Source: Euperipatoides rowelli (lineage: Eukaryota > Onychophora > Udeonychophora > Euonychophora > Peripatopsidae). Taken from it: a stretch of 11,615 nucleotides of DNA. The notes under the pieces are model-generated. The model did no database searches and was not told the origin of the DNA. It was given only the letters and a program-made list of their open reading frames with translations. Both the position numbers and the translations under genes were made by a program. Of the stretch, positions 1 to 8,110 are shown piece by piece. Position 1 is the first letter of the stretch. Every line of letters starts with the position of its first letter. Location of the stretch: assembly GCA_003024985.2 (NCBI GenBank), contig PXIH01S0010322.1; one strand, given 5' to 3'.

Positions 1-79
1 TTATTGTATTCAAATTCATTGTTTGTATCCTGAAATCAATAAATTAATTATTGTTGAAACGTAATTTTGTTTTCTTTAG

Positions 80-190
80 AAGACGTCACATGATGGCTAT
101 GCCCAAAGCGACATCCTACCAAAATTGTCTCGTTTGGCAACATGCATTCTTACTAACTGGTCCACTGAGACATCGGCTAAATCAAATAAT
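80..190. other. GC-richer island: exon or tRNA-SINE relic
   Basis: This 111-bp block is clearly less AT-rich than its surroundings. On the plus strand it follows a splice-acceptor-like TTTCTTTAG (ending at 79), and two frames stay open through it. On the minus strand it follows ATTTGATTTAG and reads ADVSVDQLVRMHVAKRDNF before a stop, so it could equally be a terminal exon. The minus strand also holds TGTCTCAGTGG, close to a tRNA A box, and about 41 bases later GGTAGGATGTC, a poor match (8 of 11) to a B box. That would make it a worn tRNA-derived SINE head. I cannot decide between these readings. Confidence 0.3.
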
Positions 191-957
191 GTTTTTTTTT
201 TTGCAAAATGTATTATAATATTTTTCAGTTAAAGTCCATGAAGGTATGATAATTGTAATGATGCTGAAATTTCAACTCTTACTTTTATTGGATAAGATTT
301 TTTTATTTTATAAATGTTTACCACAGTATAAGAGAAATTTAACAAAATATTTATATTTTCCAGTTATGTAAAGAAAAAGATTTAACCCATTAATAATAAA
401 TTTAAAAATTATTCTGTTTAGAACATATAAAATGTGCTCTTGGAGATGAGGTTTAATGATAATGTGCCTCTGAATCAGGTAACTTGAATTCCTGATCATG
501 AGTTTGAACTAGTTTGTGTAGTGATGAAAACTCTAATTACATAAAAAACAGTAATATTAATTTTAAAACAGTACACCACCAACATTGTTAATTTTTGTTC
601 AAATTGTGATGAAATAGATATTGTTTTGGAAATACTTAACAGTTTCTCAAAAAGGAATCAGGAACCAGGTTAAACAAACACAAAAGCTCTATTGTGAATT
701 TAACAATGTTTAAAAAGGTACCTTCCATGTCTATAAACAAAGTCTAGGTCTGCCTTTCCTTTTCTTTTGTAATAAATATAACAATGCTTACAAGCTAGAC
801 TGATTCAGATATCAATATCGTCATTCAATCACTCAAATTCTCTTACCTCTCTATACCATTAAAAATAACAATAATCAACACATTTTTGATTCTACAATAT
901 ATTTATAATGTACCACACTACTCATTCTTTTAAGCAATTCTTGAATAAACATCAGTC
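191..957. other. AT-rich stretch, no gene seen
   Basis: The stretch is dominated by A/T runs. Short open frames occur on both strands, but none has biased composition, a motif or convincing splice sites. If the minus-strand gene proposed here is real, this is its downstream flank. Confidence 0.5.
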
Positions 958-990
958 TTTATTTGGGGAAAAAAATTACACTGTTTTATT
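958..990 (-). promoter_or_regulatory. Tandem polyadenylation signals
   Basis: On the minus strand there are two AATAAA hexamers, at 985-990 and 958-963, about 40 and 67 bases past the stop codon of the putative terminal exon (1030-1204). Their position and orientation suit a short 3' UTR. AATAAA is frequent by chance in DNA this AT-rich, so the call rests mostly on the neighbouring exon. Confidence 0.35.
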
Positions 991-1029
991 AGCATGAAAT
1001 CATCCTATCCACACATCACCAAAGGTAGG

Positions 1030-1204
1030 CTATAGTTTATAGATCTGATCAATAAAACGGTCAACGCCAAAACCTTTATGCAATACATAAGGTTCATTAT
1101 AAAATACAAATCTGCGGCTACCCCACCATTCCCAACCAACCAAAATTTGATAAATGTATGCAAATAGGATGGACTTTATAGATGATCTTCTTGATAACAT
1201 TACA
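1030..1204 (-). CDS. Putative terminal exon, unknown protein
   Basis: A minus-strand frame stays open for 57 codons after an acceptor-like TTTATTTTTAG and ends in TAG at 1030-1032. The exon starts with one base, so the preceding intron would be phase 2. The peptide begins VMLSRRSSIKSILFAYIYQ, which includes a short hydrophobic, possibly membrane-associated segment. It continues GWEWWGSRRFVFYNEPY and ends GVDRFIDQIYKL. High Trp, Tyr and Arg content, local GC enrichment and two AATAAA signals just downstream make chance unlikely. I do not recognise the family. No start codon gives a long product on its own, so it must be spliced or be an exon-derived relic. Linkage to the other minus-strand exons at 4761-7944 is inference. 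Confidence 0.5.
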
Positions 1205-1705
1205 CTAAAAATAAATACAAATCCTTAAGAAACTTCTTTTGCCTATCTAGTTTCCATGAACTGTTAACCCCTCATGGACATAATTGGATTATTTATCCAA
1301 ATATGATTGTCTTCCATCTAATATTTTGGACTTTACTATAAAATAATTTAATGCTCTCACAATAAATGCTACCACACTCTTGTGAACAATCATAACTACA
1401 AAATCAGCAAAAAATGTAATTATATTATAAAATTTGATAAAAATGAGACTCTAAAGTGTAATTATGTTTACCTATGGAGAATATGATGTCTAAAAATATT
1501 CATGGATATATGAATATATACTATTGCTACAATTGCTTATCTTAAAATGTATCTAGTTAAAATCTTCATTAAATACCAAAGCTATCTGAATGAGGAATTA
1601 TGCATATGGTATTGGCAACATACAATTATTTTGAACAGTCATCTGTTGGATTTTGGCTGAATATCTTCCTCTCGCTGTATCTTTTATGATTTTTATCTTT
1701 TGCTG

Positions 1706-1706
<1 letters not shown>

Positions 1707-1733
<27 letters not shown>
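1707..1733. repeat. (ATT)9 microsatellite
   Basis: Nine perfect ATT units in tandem, followed by a short imperfect extension (AATAATG). Confidence 0.95.
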
Positions 1734-1736
<3 letters not shown>

Positions 1737-2363
1737 AATGTTTTATTTATTGTATATTTTTCTTTTCCTTTTAATATAAGGTTGTCTTTTATTGTTTTTT
1801 AGGGCATCTAATTTATAAAACATAATTATTATAAAATCCTTTATCAAGACTGTAGAGATAAACCCCAGATTTATTTATTTAGATCTACTATTTATTTAAG
1901 TTATTTGGGCCTATACAAATCTATTTTTGAAAAAATGTATTTTAGTAGATTATCTTTTTTTTTTTTGTGAGCTTACAATTTTATTTTTAAATGTAACAAC
2001 CGTGTTTATTTGCATGGGCTTGACATATTTGTATTTATAAGCATAATTATTGCAGTCTGTAGGCTAATTCATTCTCTCTTGAAATATATTTTATTTTTAT
2101 TTTTATGGTAGATGTCTAGCAGATATGATCAGACAAAAGTGTTGATTAATTTGTAAATCATACAATGATTTAGATAGGGTACTAATATAGAATTTATTTT
2201 TTTGAAAATGTCTGTTTATATTATTATGTTCTATTATATTTATTTTAAGGTGTGAAAGAACCATATAATTATTAAGGCANAAGTTTTTAAATGTCTAGAA
2301 TATTTTTCATATTAAAATTGCCTTTTACCAGCTTCATAATTAATTTTAAAATTTTTTAAAAAT

Positions 2364-2389
2364 AGGTTTCGCCTCTGATGGTGAAACCT
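2364..2389. repeat. Short inverted repeat (hairpin)
   Basis: AGGTTTC at 2364-2370 pairs with GAAACCT at 2383-2389. Inside this, CC pairs with GG across one mismatch, around a loop of about six bases. No gene lies next to it; function unknown. Confidence 0.6.
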
Positions 2390-2493
2390 CATTTTAGTAC
2401 AATATTTACAAATATAATATATTTAACAATCTTCCGAACTGCTACACACTTGATTGTCTTCATGTATATTTTACTATTTCTTTTGAATTTTAG

Positions 2494-2588
2494 TGTTTGA
2501 TCTTCTAAAGGAGGCATTTCCCAACTTCATCCATTCCATTATTCAAATCTGTGATTTTTCTGCAGCTTGCCTTTAGCCAGGCTTTCTG
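2494..2588. other. Coding-like island, strand ambiguous
   Basis: A GC-richer island readable on both strands. On the plus strand, after acceptor-like TTGAATTTTAG, the frame gives FDLLKEAFPNFIHSIIQICD and stops at 2574-2576. On the minus strand, after a T-rich tract, the frame gives KAWLKASCRKITDLNNGMDE and stops at 2505-2507. Both look protein-like and neither is a family I know. It may be an exon of the minus-strand gene or a piece of an old transposon. Confidence 0.25.
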
Positions 2589-2646
2589 CTTATTGAAAAA
2601 AAAACTATGGAGTACTTAGTCATGGAAAAAAACAAAGAGGTATAAT

Positions 2647-2658
2647 CCCCCCCCCCCC
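2647..2658. repeat. C12 homopolymer tract
   Basis: Twelve consecutive C residues, conspicuous in AT-rich DNA, followed by TTCCC. The count may be unreliable because long homopolymers are prone to sequencing error. Confidence 0.9.
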
Positions 2659-2964
2659 TTCCCTGTGAATCAAGCTATGTCCCCGGTCTGTATATACAAG
2701 CTTCAGAGTCCATGACTGATTCCACATGACCAATGTGCCTTGGCCAAAATTTATTTTGTTTAGTTTAGCACATCAGTGATTAAAGTTTTGTTTTGAGATA
2801 ATTTATTTTGACATTGACAATATTTTTGAATCTATATCTCATAATACCTTATTATTAAAATACTGGAAATATTTAGAATGTCAAATCTGTCTTAATTAAT
2901 TCCAATTTTTTGGTGACACTATGCCTTTAACGTTATTGAGTGTTTCATCTCATTTATTTGAAAT

Positions 2965-2979
2965 AGTATTGTAAAAATT
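2965..2979. repeat. Left target-site duplication of SINE at 2980-3353
   Basis: AGTATTGTAAAAATT occurs here and again at 3354-3368, an exact 15-bp direct repeat bracketing the tRNA-derived element. This is the expected footprint of LINE-driven insertion. Confidence 0.85.
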
Positions 2980-3353
2980 TTAAATCTAGCCCGCCTTATG
3001 GCTGAGGCAAATCATTTCATTCTCTTATATACACCATTTACACACATTCGTACACTATTTACAATATTTATAATTTTGTGTATTGCATGCTGCCGATCAG
3101 AAATTCTCCCGAAGATTCAGCCGCAATACTGTTCTTGTTTTCACGTTATTTAGTAAATTCATATCTCAATAACGCAAAGTCAGAGAACTAAACTGACAGG
3201 TTGAAAGGAGCCCTATCCTCCCAATCTTTCTGAAAGAAAGAGAATTGGGAGATACTTGGTAGGGTCGGACAGCACAAGCCTCGAACCTGGCTCGCGCCGA
3301 CACCAAGAACACAAAGCAGCACAGTTCAACCCACTGCACAACTGCCCCTTGGC
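2980..3353 (-). mobile_element. tRNA-derived SINE, minus strand
   Basis: A 374-bp GC-richer block lies exactly between two copies of AGTATTGTAAAAATT. Reading the minus strand from 3353, the head resembles a tRNA. An A-box-like TTGTGCAGTGGG lies at 3330-3341 and a near-perfect B box, GGTTCGAGGCT, at 3277-3287; together they form an internal RNA polymerase III promoter. A body follows with an imperfect hairpin (3218-3251), then an AT-rich 3' part ending near GGCGGGCTAGATTTA. Known SINEs are non-autonomous and copied by a partner LINE; here the partner is unknown. I cannot assign a named SINE superfamily by eye. Confidence 0.85.
3218..3251. repeat. Hairpin inside the SINE body
   Basis: CTCCCAAT (3218-3225) pairs with ATTGGGAG (3244-3251), and CTTTCT pairs with AGAAAG around a GAA loop. 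A three-base bulge interrupts the right arm, for 14 paired bases in all. It lies just downstream of the tRNA head in the element's own orientation and could be a folded part of the SINE RNA. Confidence 0.7.
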
Positions 3354-3368
3354 AGTATTGTAAAAATT
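3354..3368. repeat. Right target-site duplication of SINE at 2980-3353
   Basis: Second exact copy of AGTATTGTAAAAATT, abutting the tRNA-like 5' end of the minus-strand SINE. Confidence 0.85.
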
Positions 3369-4500
3369 GTTAAATAAATTTGAATGTTTGTAGAAAATGC
3401 TATATTAAAATTGAATAAAAAAATCCTATTTGTCAAACAGTGATTCTTTCAAATATGCTACCAAAAGCATTGGGTTTTGTCAACATTTTAGATTTCTCAA
3501 AGGATTTTTTTTTTTTAAAAAAAAGTTAAACACGTCATTAATAAATTTATATGGAAGGATATAATTATTTGCAACATTTTGTAATAAAAAAATTTAAGAA
3601 AGTGGGGTATAATCTCTATTTTGTAGATGTTATACGTATAATAGCTCAAAACAATATGATTGAAAATACTTATTAAGTTTTACAAAAGTTTAATTTCAAC
3701 CATATAATAATCCCAACTAACATTCCTCTCCATATAACTTATTAATGATTCTATTTAGCTTTATTGCATTTGCAAATAGTTGATTAAACTTTTATCAAAT
3801 GTTCAGCTGTAAATAAAGCCTTTGTTTTATATTGTTCCATTAATTGATGTTTTAAAACAAATGCTATAGAATTGTTATTAATAATAAAACTAATCAGTTT
3901 AAAGAATTTAAAAATTGATGTTTGTTTAATCCATTATAAATAGTAATGAAGAAAGACATTTATAGATCCATGAGATATGCTTTAATAAATGCAAAATTAG
4001 TATATAATGCATTAGCAGTAAAGTTTTATTTAAACAAAAATGAAAAAATTATATACATTTCACTAGTTACTTTTTAGTTAGAAAACACTTCACCTTCTTT
4101 ACAAAAATGTAATGAACCTCACAAATAATTTATAAACCTGAATATACATTAAATGGTAGGAAAAATAATTATAAGCTGCCTGTGGAAAGAAGCAGGTCTA
4201 ATAAAAAGAGACAAACCATATTAGTGAAGTATTCATTATTAGGATAAATTACCTGATGATTTTTTTTTTAGGAAACTTTGACTTATTTTAAAAAAAATAT
4301 TTGAATTTTACAACATTTGTGGTTCCCACCCCCCTCTATGTTAGAGAGTGGGGATTGAATTCTTATGTATACCTACAAATTGTACAATATAAAATATTTT
4401 ATTATCATTAAAGGTTTTTATATTATTATTATAGATATTTTTTTAACCATAGTTTCTAAATGTATGATAAATTTATATAATATTTAAACAATAAGTAAGT
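3369..4500. other. AT-rich stretch, no gene seen
   Basis: Long A/T runs and frequent stops in all frames. The only structured spot is a hairpin near 4325-4354. I see no exon I could defend. Confidence 0.5.
4325..4354. repeat. GC-rich hairpin
   Basis: CCCAC and CTCTA on the left pair with TAGAG and GTGGG on the right, around a TGT loop. An internal loop arises from extra C residues on the left. It stands out in the AT-rich surroundings; no role is evident. Confidence 0.5.
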
Positions 4501-4760
4501 GGCCATCCATTTTTTTTTACAGCCCCTTGTTCCCATTTGGTAAAGTTGAGAAAAATATTGTTAGTTAAAAGGTGAAATATTATATAAATCAGGATTTGTT
4601 TGTATTATTGATATCAAAGTTTCATTTCACAGTTTAAATCTGATTTTGGGGTTTTATTTGCAACCGGAAGTAGACATTTTTTCGACTAGTTTTGCATCTC
4701 ACTTTTATCAATTCAAATCCATATTGGAAATTTGGAAGCTCAACTTGTCTTAAATTCTTA

Positions 4761-4915
4761 TCCCAAATATCTTTGTTTAAAACAAAAGTGTGATATTTTA
4801 TTTAGATTGGATAATTTTGTATTCAAATGGAAGTCAAGTACTGCGGTTAGTAGCAACATTGTATTAGGTGCTTCTAGTGCAGCAATGTTGATAAACTCGC
4901 TGACCTCATTCTTTT
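4761..4915 (-). CDS. Putative internal exon, unknown protein
   Basis: The minus strand has a textbook acceptor, a branch-like TATCATAAT followed by CTTTTTCTGTTTCAG, ending at 4916. After two bases the frame is open for 51 codons. It starts KNEVSEFINIAALEAPNTM and continues LLLTAVLDFHLNTKLSNL, with a hydrophobic stretch in the middle. The 3' end is uncertain: a possible donor GCA|GTACTT lies after 4842, otherwise the frame runs to a stop at 4758-4760. It needs an upstream exon leaving one base. The plus strand also has an open frame here (4732-4950), but it starts from TTG and ends at a poly-A run, and I judge it a shadow. No family recognised. Confidence 0.4.
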
Positions 4916-5263
4916 CTGAAACAGAAAAAGATTATGATACTACAATGTAAAAAAAAAAAAAAAGATTTGCATGGTCTCAATATTGCAAAGAAATTTAATG
5001 GTGCCTTCAGGTAATTTTTTTAAAATTTATTATTATGAAATTCTAGTTTGCATGAAATGTAAGAGTTTATAACATTCATTGCATTTTACCTATATGCATG
5101 TTTCAATTACATTCAAAAAATTTTATATAGAATTTTTTTTTTTAAAACCAAAACAAATTTATAATCTAAGAAATGATTTACCATGAACTTTTGGTTACAA
5201 TATAACTAAAAAACAATTATCTGTATATTCTGTATATTATATAAAAAACAACAAAAAAACAAA

Positions 5264-5275
5264 ACAAGCAATTCA
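5264..5275. repeat. Left target-site duplication of SINE at 5276-5550
   Basis: ACAAGCAATTCA is repeated exactly at 5551-5562, after an A-rich tail. The 12-bp direct repeat delimits the plus-strand SINE. Confidence 0.75.
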
Positions 5276-5550
5276 TCCCATCCTCGTGGTTCAGTCTTAA
5301 GCAATGCAGGTTGAAACAGAGGGCAGAGACATAAGCTGGATGTTCCAGGTTCATGTCCCAGTCGAGCCCGTTATGTAACAACTTTTTCCCCGGCTCTTAC
5401 TACCTTGACTGGGTTTTTCAACCTAGTACGCTGCTAATTTAATAACATGTAATTAATTAATTAATTATTGAAGTAATTTATACATATACATTAACATCTA
5501 TTAAAATAAGGTGTATCTGTTAATGACAGGTAACTTTATAAAAAAAAAAC
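5276..5550 (+). mobile_element. tRNA-derived SINE, plus strand
   Basis: A 275-bp element between two ACAAGCAATTCA copies. The head carries an A-box-like TGGTTCAGTCT (about 5287-5297) and a B box, GGTTCATGTCC (5348-5358), which differs from consensus at one position. This is the internal polymerase III promoter of a tRNA-derived SINE. The body includes GACTGGGTTTTTCAACC, then a run of AATT units (5451-5467). The element ends in an A-rich tail just before 5550. It differs in body from the minus-strand SINE at 2980, so it is probably another family. Confidence 0.8.
5451..5467. repeat. (AATT)4 tract inside the SINE
   Basis: Four AATT units plus A, within the 3' part of the plus-strand SINE. Confidence 0.85.
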
Positions 5551-5562
5551 ACAAGCAATTCA
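5551..5562. repeat. Right target-site duplication of SINE at 5276-5550
   Basis: Second exact copy of ACAAGCAATTCA, immediately after the A-rich tail. Confidence 0.75.
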
Positions 5563-6441
5563 AAGCAAAATAATATCATTAAATCACCATGCATGCCCTG
5601 TAGCTATACATTGACCTGGACCATATAATGACAATTGCATCTATCATTATCTGTTTTTAGATTTTCCATACCAATACTACATTTATAAAACTGCAAGAAA
5701 AAAACCAAAAGGTGCACCTAAGAAAACCTATACCTCATGTTTTTACTGTATATATTATGATATACCCATTTTTAGTGGAACAGTTTTGAAATCCATTGTT
5801 CTTAGTGTTGTTAATTTGCTTCATTAGTTTTAAGTTTCATATTTTTTTAGACATATTTGTTCCATACTAAACAAGTCTTTTATATAACACTGATTAATCA
5901 CTTCCAACCCATTTTCCAAGATACATTTGGTTTTCATATTGTTTAATACTATGTTGCACTTTGTCTTCCATAAACGATTGCTGTTTTTTTTCTTTTTTCA
6001 TCATAAAAATGTTAATGACAATATTATTTTCTGTTTCTTTAATACAATAAGTTATCTTCCTTTGTATATTTTTTGTTCTATATTTCAATATTATACAGTT
6101 GTTTATTTATAATTTTGTTGCCTTCGAATTAAGCTTAAACATCTTGCTTAAATATTTTATTAATGAATAAATATTAATATAATCTAACCTACATATTTGC
6201 AACATATAATTCCAATATCTGTGCTTAAATGCAGACAGACGCAAACGCTTGTAACATCTTTTTTTATTAAAAAATAAATTTATTCATTATCCAATACATA
6301 ATATAACATTATAGGTTCTTCATAATACATTAAAAAACATACTTTAAAGTGGTATATCAATGAGTATTTCAATTTCAATGATTTATGTGTATTTTTGTAT
6401 AAAAATGTTTGCTTAAATGCCATATTTGGTCCATAAATACA
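5563..6441. other. AT-rich stretch, one weak coding-like frame
   Basis: Mostly featureless AT-rich DNA. A minus-strand frame over 5894-6088 reads QQSFMEDKVQHSIKQYENQM and then LGKWVGSD before a stop. Its upstream sequence is purine-rich and makes a poor acceptor. It might be an exon of the minus-strand gene, but I do not call it. Confidence 0.3.
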
Positions 6442-6484
6442 TCAAAATTCGACATTTATGCCAATATGTATCAAAATATCTAAC

Positions 6485-6614
6485 GAGCTTGTGATGCCAC
6501 ATCTATAATTTTGCAAGAAAAATCTTGCTTGGATTCCAGTATTAGCGGTTGATTGGTTGTCAGACCAGAATAGGATCATTTCCTCAGACTTGTTCACCCT
6601 GCAGGCTTGTGATT
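6485..6614 (-). CDS. Putative exon, CUB-like domain end
   Basis: After an acceptor-like GACTTTTTCAAG on the minus strand, the frame (two bases, then TCA) reads SQACRVNKSEEMILFWSDNQ, then STANTGIQARFFLQN. The pattern of a conserved hydrophobic strand, F.SD, a short polar loop, G, then A-R-F/Y matches the last two strands of CUB domains, extracellular beta-sandwich modules of secreted and membrane proteins. The first half of a CUB domain is not visible, so it would lie on an earlier exon or be lost. The exon needs one leftover base upstream, which the candidate start exon at 7902-7944 supplies. A possible donor, CTC|GTTAGA, ends it at 6485; the frame otherwise runs to a stop at 6442. Family assignment is by eye. 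Confidence 0.42.
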
Positions 6615-6689
6615 CTTGAAAAAGTCTCACGAATGAATAAAAATAGGAGAAAAAGAGAATCACTACCAAATTAGAAAGATTCAAGCATG

Positions 6690-7260
6690 AGATAAAGTGA
6701 TATTGCTGTGTCTAGTTCAACTACCTGACTATCAGAAGCGATAAAATGTCTCAATCATCTAAACAACTATCACCTTTAATCCTTTCATTCAGTGAGTGGC
6801 ATACTAATTGCTTCAAGAAAGATGTAAACTTGTTAGTAACACTCTTAAGATTATTAATTATCGGTTTTCAAGCTTTTCCACTCTTTCGATTAGTTTTCTT
6901 CTGTTTTTTTGTGTTAGTGAATTTCATCAGGTAGAAAAACTAAGACTTAATCATTTTCTTCTTTTTATCTTTTTGTTATAAAAAATATTTTTTCTAATAA
7001 GTTTTGATTGAAATTAATGAATTAGCTTTTTATGAAGAAAAATGTTATTGTGGAAATGAATTTTGAAAAAAAAAAACATGAGTGAATGGATGAAAAACAG
7101 AAGGAATGTTGGATTGAAGAATTCACTTGGATAAATGGTATGAATAAATCTTGAATATTAATGATAGAAAGTCAACTTTTTAAGGCTTATTTCTTTATTT
7201 TAACTTATTCAGTTTAATCAAAATAAAAACATGTTTTTAGAACTGATTTACTGTGTTTCT
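6690..7260. other. AT-rich stretch, weak coding-like frame
   Basis: Largely AT-rich. On the minus strand near 6785-6870 a frame reads SVTNKFTSFLKQLVCHSLNE, followed by a good donor-like AAAG|GTGATA, but no convincing acceptor precedes it. A plus-strand frame over 6746-6934 has no supporting signals. I call neither. Confidence 0.3.
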
Positions 7261-7480
7261 TAGGCGGAGTATCGAATCAGTCGTATGGTGAAGCAAGTTT
7301 ACCAGTTTAGACACTAACTAAGTAGCTGGAACTGACAGGTTGTTCTGCCGCAAAGTTAATAAAATCACTGGATCACCTTTACAGCTTAAAGCCAGAGAAT
7401 CTCTATTCTAGGCAGCTCTGGAGGGGTGAAAGTTGGAGTGAATTCTTCTGCTGGATCTTCTGTTCTACTCCCGGAATGAT
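7261..7480. other. GC-richer island of unknown nature
   Basis: About 220 bp with balanced composition between AT-rich flanks. Every frame carries stops within some tens of codons on both strands, so it is not one long exon. It shares AACTGACAGGTTG (7330-7342) exactly with the SINE at 3191-3203, which hints at a truncated repeat. I see no tRNA-type A and B box pair. If the minus-strand gene is real, the island lies in its first intron and could also hold small exons or an enhancer. Confidence 0.4.
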
Positions 7481-7901
7481 TTAAGTTTTAATTTTTATAC
7501 TAATTTGAAAGATTAAATTATTCATGTTTTTGGGAATAACTTTGCAGCGGAATCCTATAGTTCAAAGAAAAGCACACAAATGAAATATTAAAATCCATTT
7601 TTATGAATATTAAAATGTATTGCTACCAATCGAATTTTAAACGGTGTTAAAGTTTTCATTTAAATATATTCGATCAGAGGCTATGCTTAGGGTATTTCCC
7701 TTTTATCAATTGTACTACTCAGTAACAGAATCCTTTGTTTAACGCTATGAGTCATTTCAAAGTTAATAATTTTACAATATTAATAATCAGTCAGAGAAGA
7801 TATTTACAAAACTAATCTAAACATAATGATTAAAAATATCAGAGGAGATCCCAAAATAAATGTAAATAAAAGAAAGAGAGACTTTCTGGGCGCTCTTTTA
7901 C

Positions 7902-7944
7902 CAGAGATAATGATAAGCACTGATATGTTTTTAAACACCGCCAT
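7902..7944 (-). CDS. Putative start exon with signal peptide
   Basis: On the minus strand, ATG at 7944-7942 lies in ACTAAAATGGCG, with A at -3 and G at +4, a strong Kozak context. The reading MAVFKNISVLIIIS is followed by G and a donor, CTG|GTAAAAG, at 7901. A basic residue followed by a run of Ile, Val and Leu looks like the start of a signal peptide or membrane anchor, suiting a secreted or membrane protein such as the CUB-like exon downstream. The phase (one base left over) fits that exon. AAAATGGCGG also resembles the YY1 site often seen at animal start codons. A 43-base exon is short, so chance cannot be excluded. Confidence 0.4.
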
Positions 7945-8110
7945 TTTAGTTTGACTCGTTCGCTAAACTCTTGACTCTTGTGGGCTGAGTTTTAAATGTA
8001 GAATTGCAGTACTTTACAAACAAACTGAGAGATGTGAACAAAAGAGCAACACTTGATTGTCCTAAAAAGCTTGTCTAGAAAAGAAGGAGCACTAGCGACT
8101 AATTGATTTT
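7945..8110 (-). promoter_or_regulatory. CpG-richer putative promoter and 5' UTR
   Basis: This stretch contains CG dinucleotides (in GACTCGTTCGC and ACTAGCGACT, for example) that are scarce in the surrounding kilobases. It lies directly upstream of the candidate minus-strand ATG. This is the composition expected near a transcription start in invertebrate DNA. No TATA box or initiator can be pinned down. Confidence 0.3.

Larger units (their letters stand above)
1205..2480. other. AT-rich stretch, putative intron
   Basis: Very AT-rich sequence with a (ATT)n microsatellite, poly-T runs and no supportable coding frame. One undetermined base lies at 2280. If the minus-strand gene is real, this is its last intron or part of it. 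Confidence 0.45.

Noticed and set aside
308-499. 63-codon minus-strand open frame
   Set aside because: Composition is what AT-rich DNA gives by chance (Ile, Phe, Tyr, Leu, Lys), with no motif and no splice or promoter context.
3277-3341. Functional tRNA gene
   Set aside because: A and B boxes are present, but no cloverleaf with a paired acceptor stem forms, and target duplications show it is a SINE.
4522-4541. Plus-strand micro-exon between a strong acceptor (TTTTTTTTTACAG) and donor (G|GTAAAG)
   Set aside because: Only about 17 bases; no flanking exon in register. The minus strand also has an open frame here, so no strand is favoured.
4732-4950. Plus-strand open frame of 72 codons
   Set aside because: It starts from TTG and ends at a poly-A run. 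The opposite strand has a far better acceptor and a more protein-like reading.
5927-6112. Plus-strand open frame rich in Phe
   Set aside because: The reading of T-rich DNA, with a run of five Phe; no signals.
6746-6934. Plus-strand open frame of 62 codons with a hydrophobic end
   Set aside because: No promoter, splice or homology support; the minus strand is equally open over part of it.
6485-7944. Meckelin-type or acyltransferase-type identity for the minus-strand gene
   Set aside because: Considered because of the signal-like start and membrane-like pieces, but the terminal exon and CUB-like exon do not fit either family as I know them.
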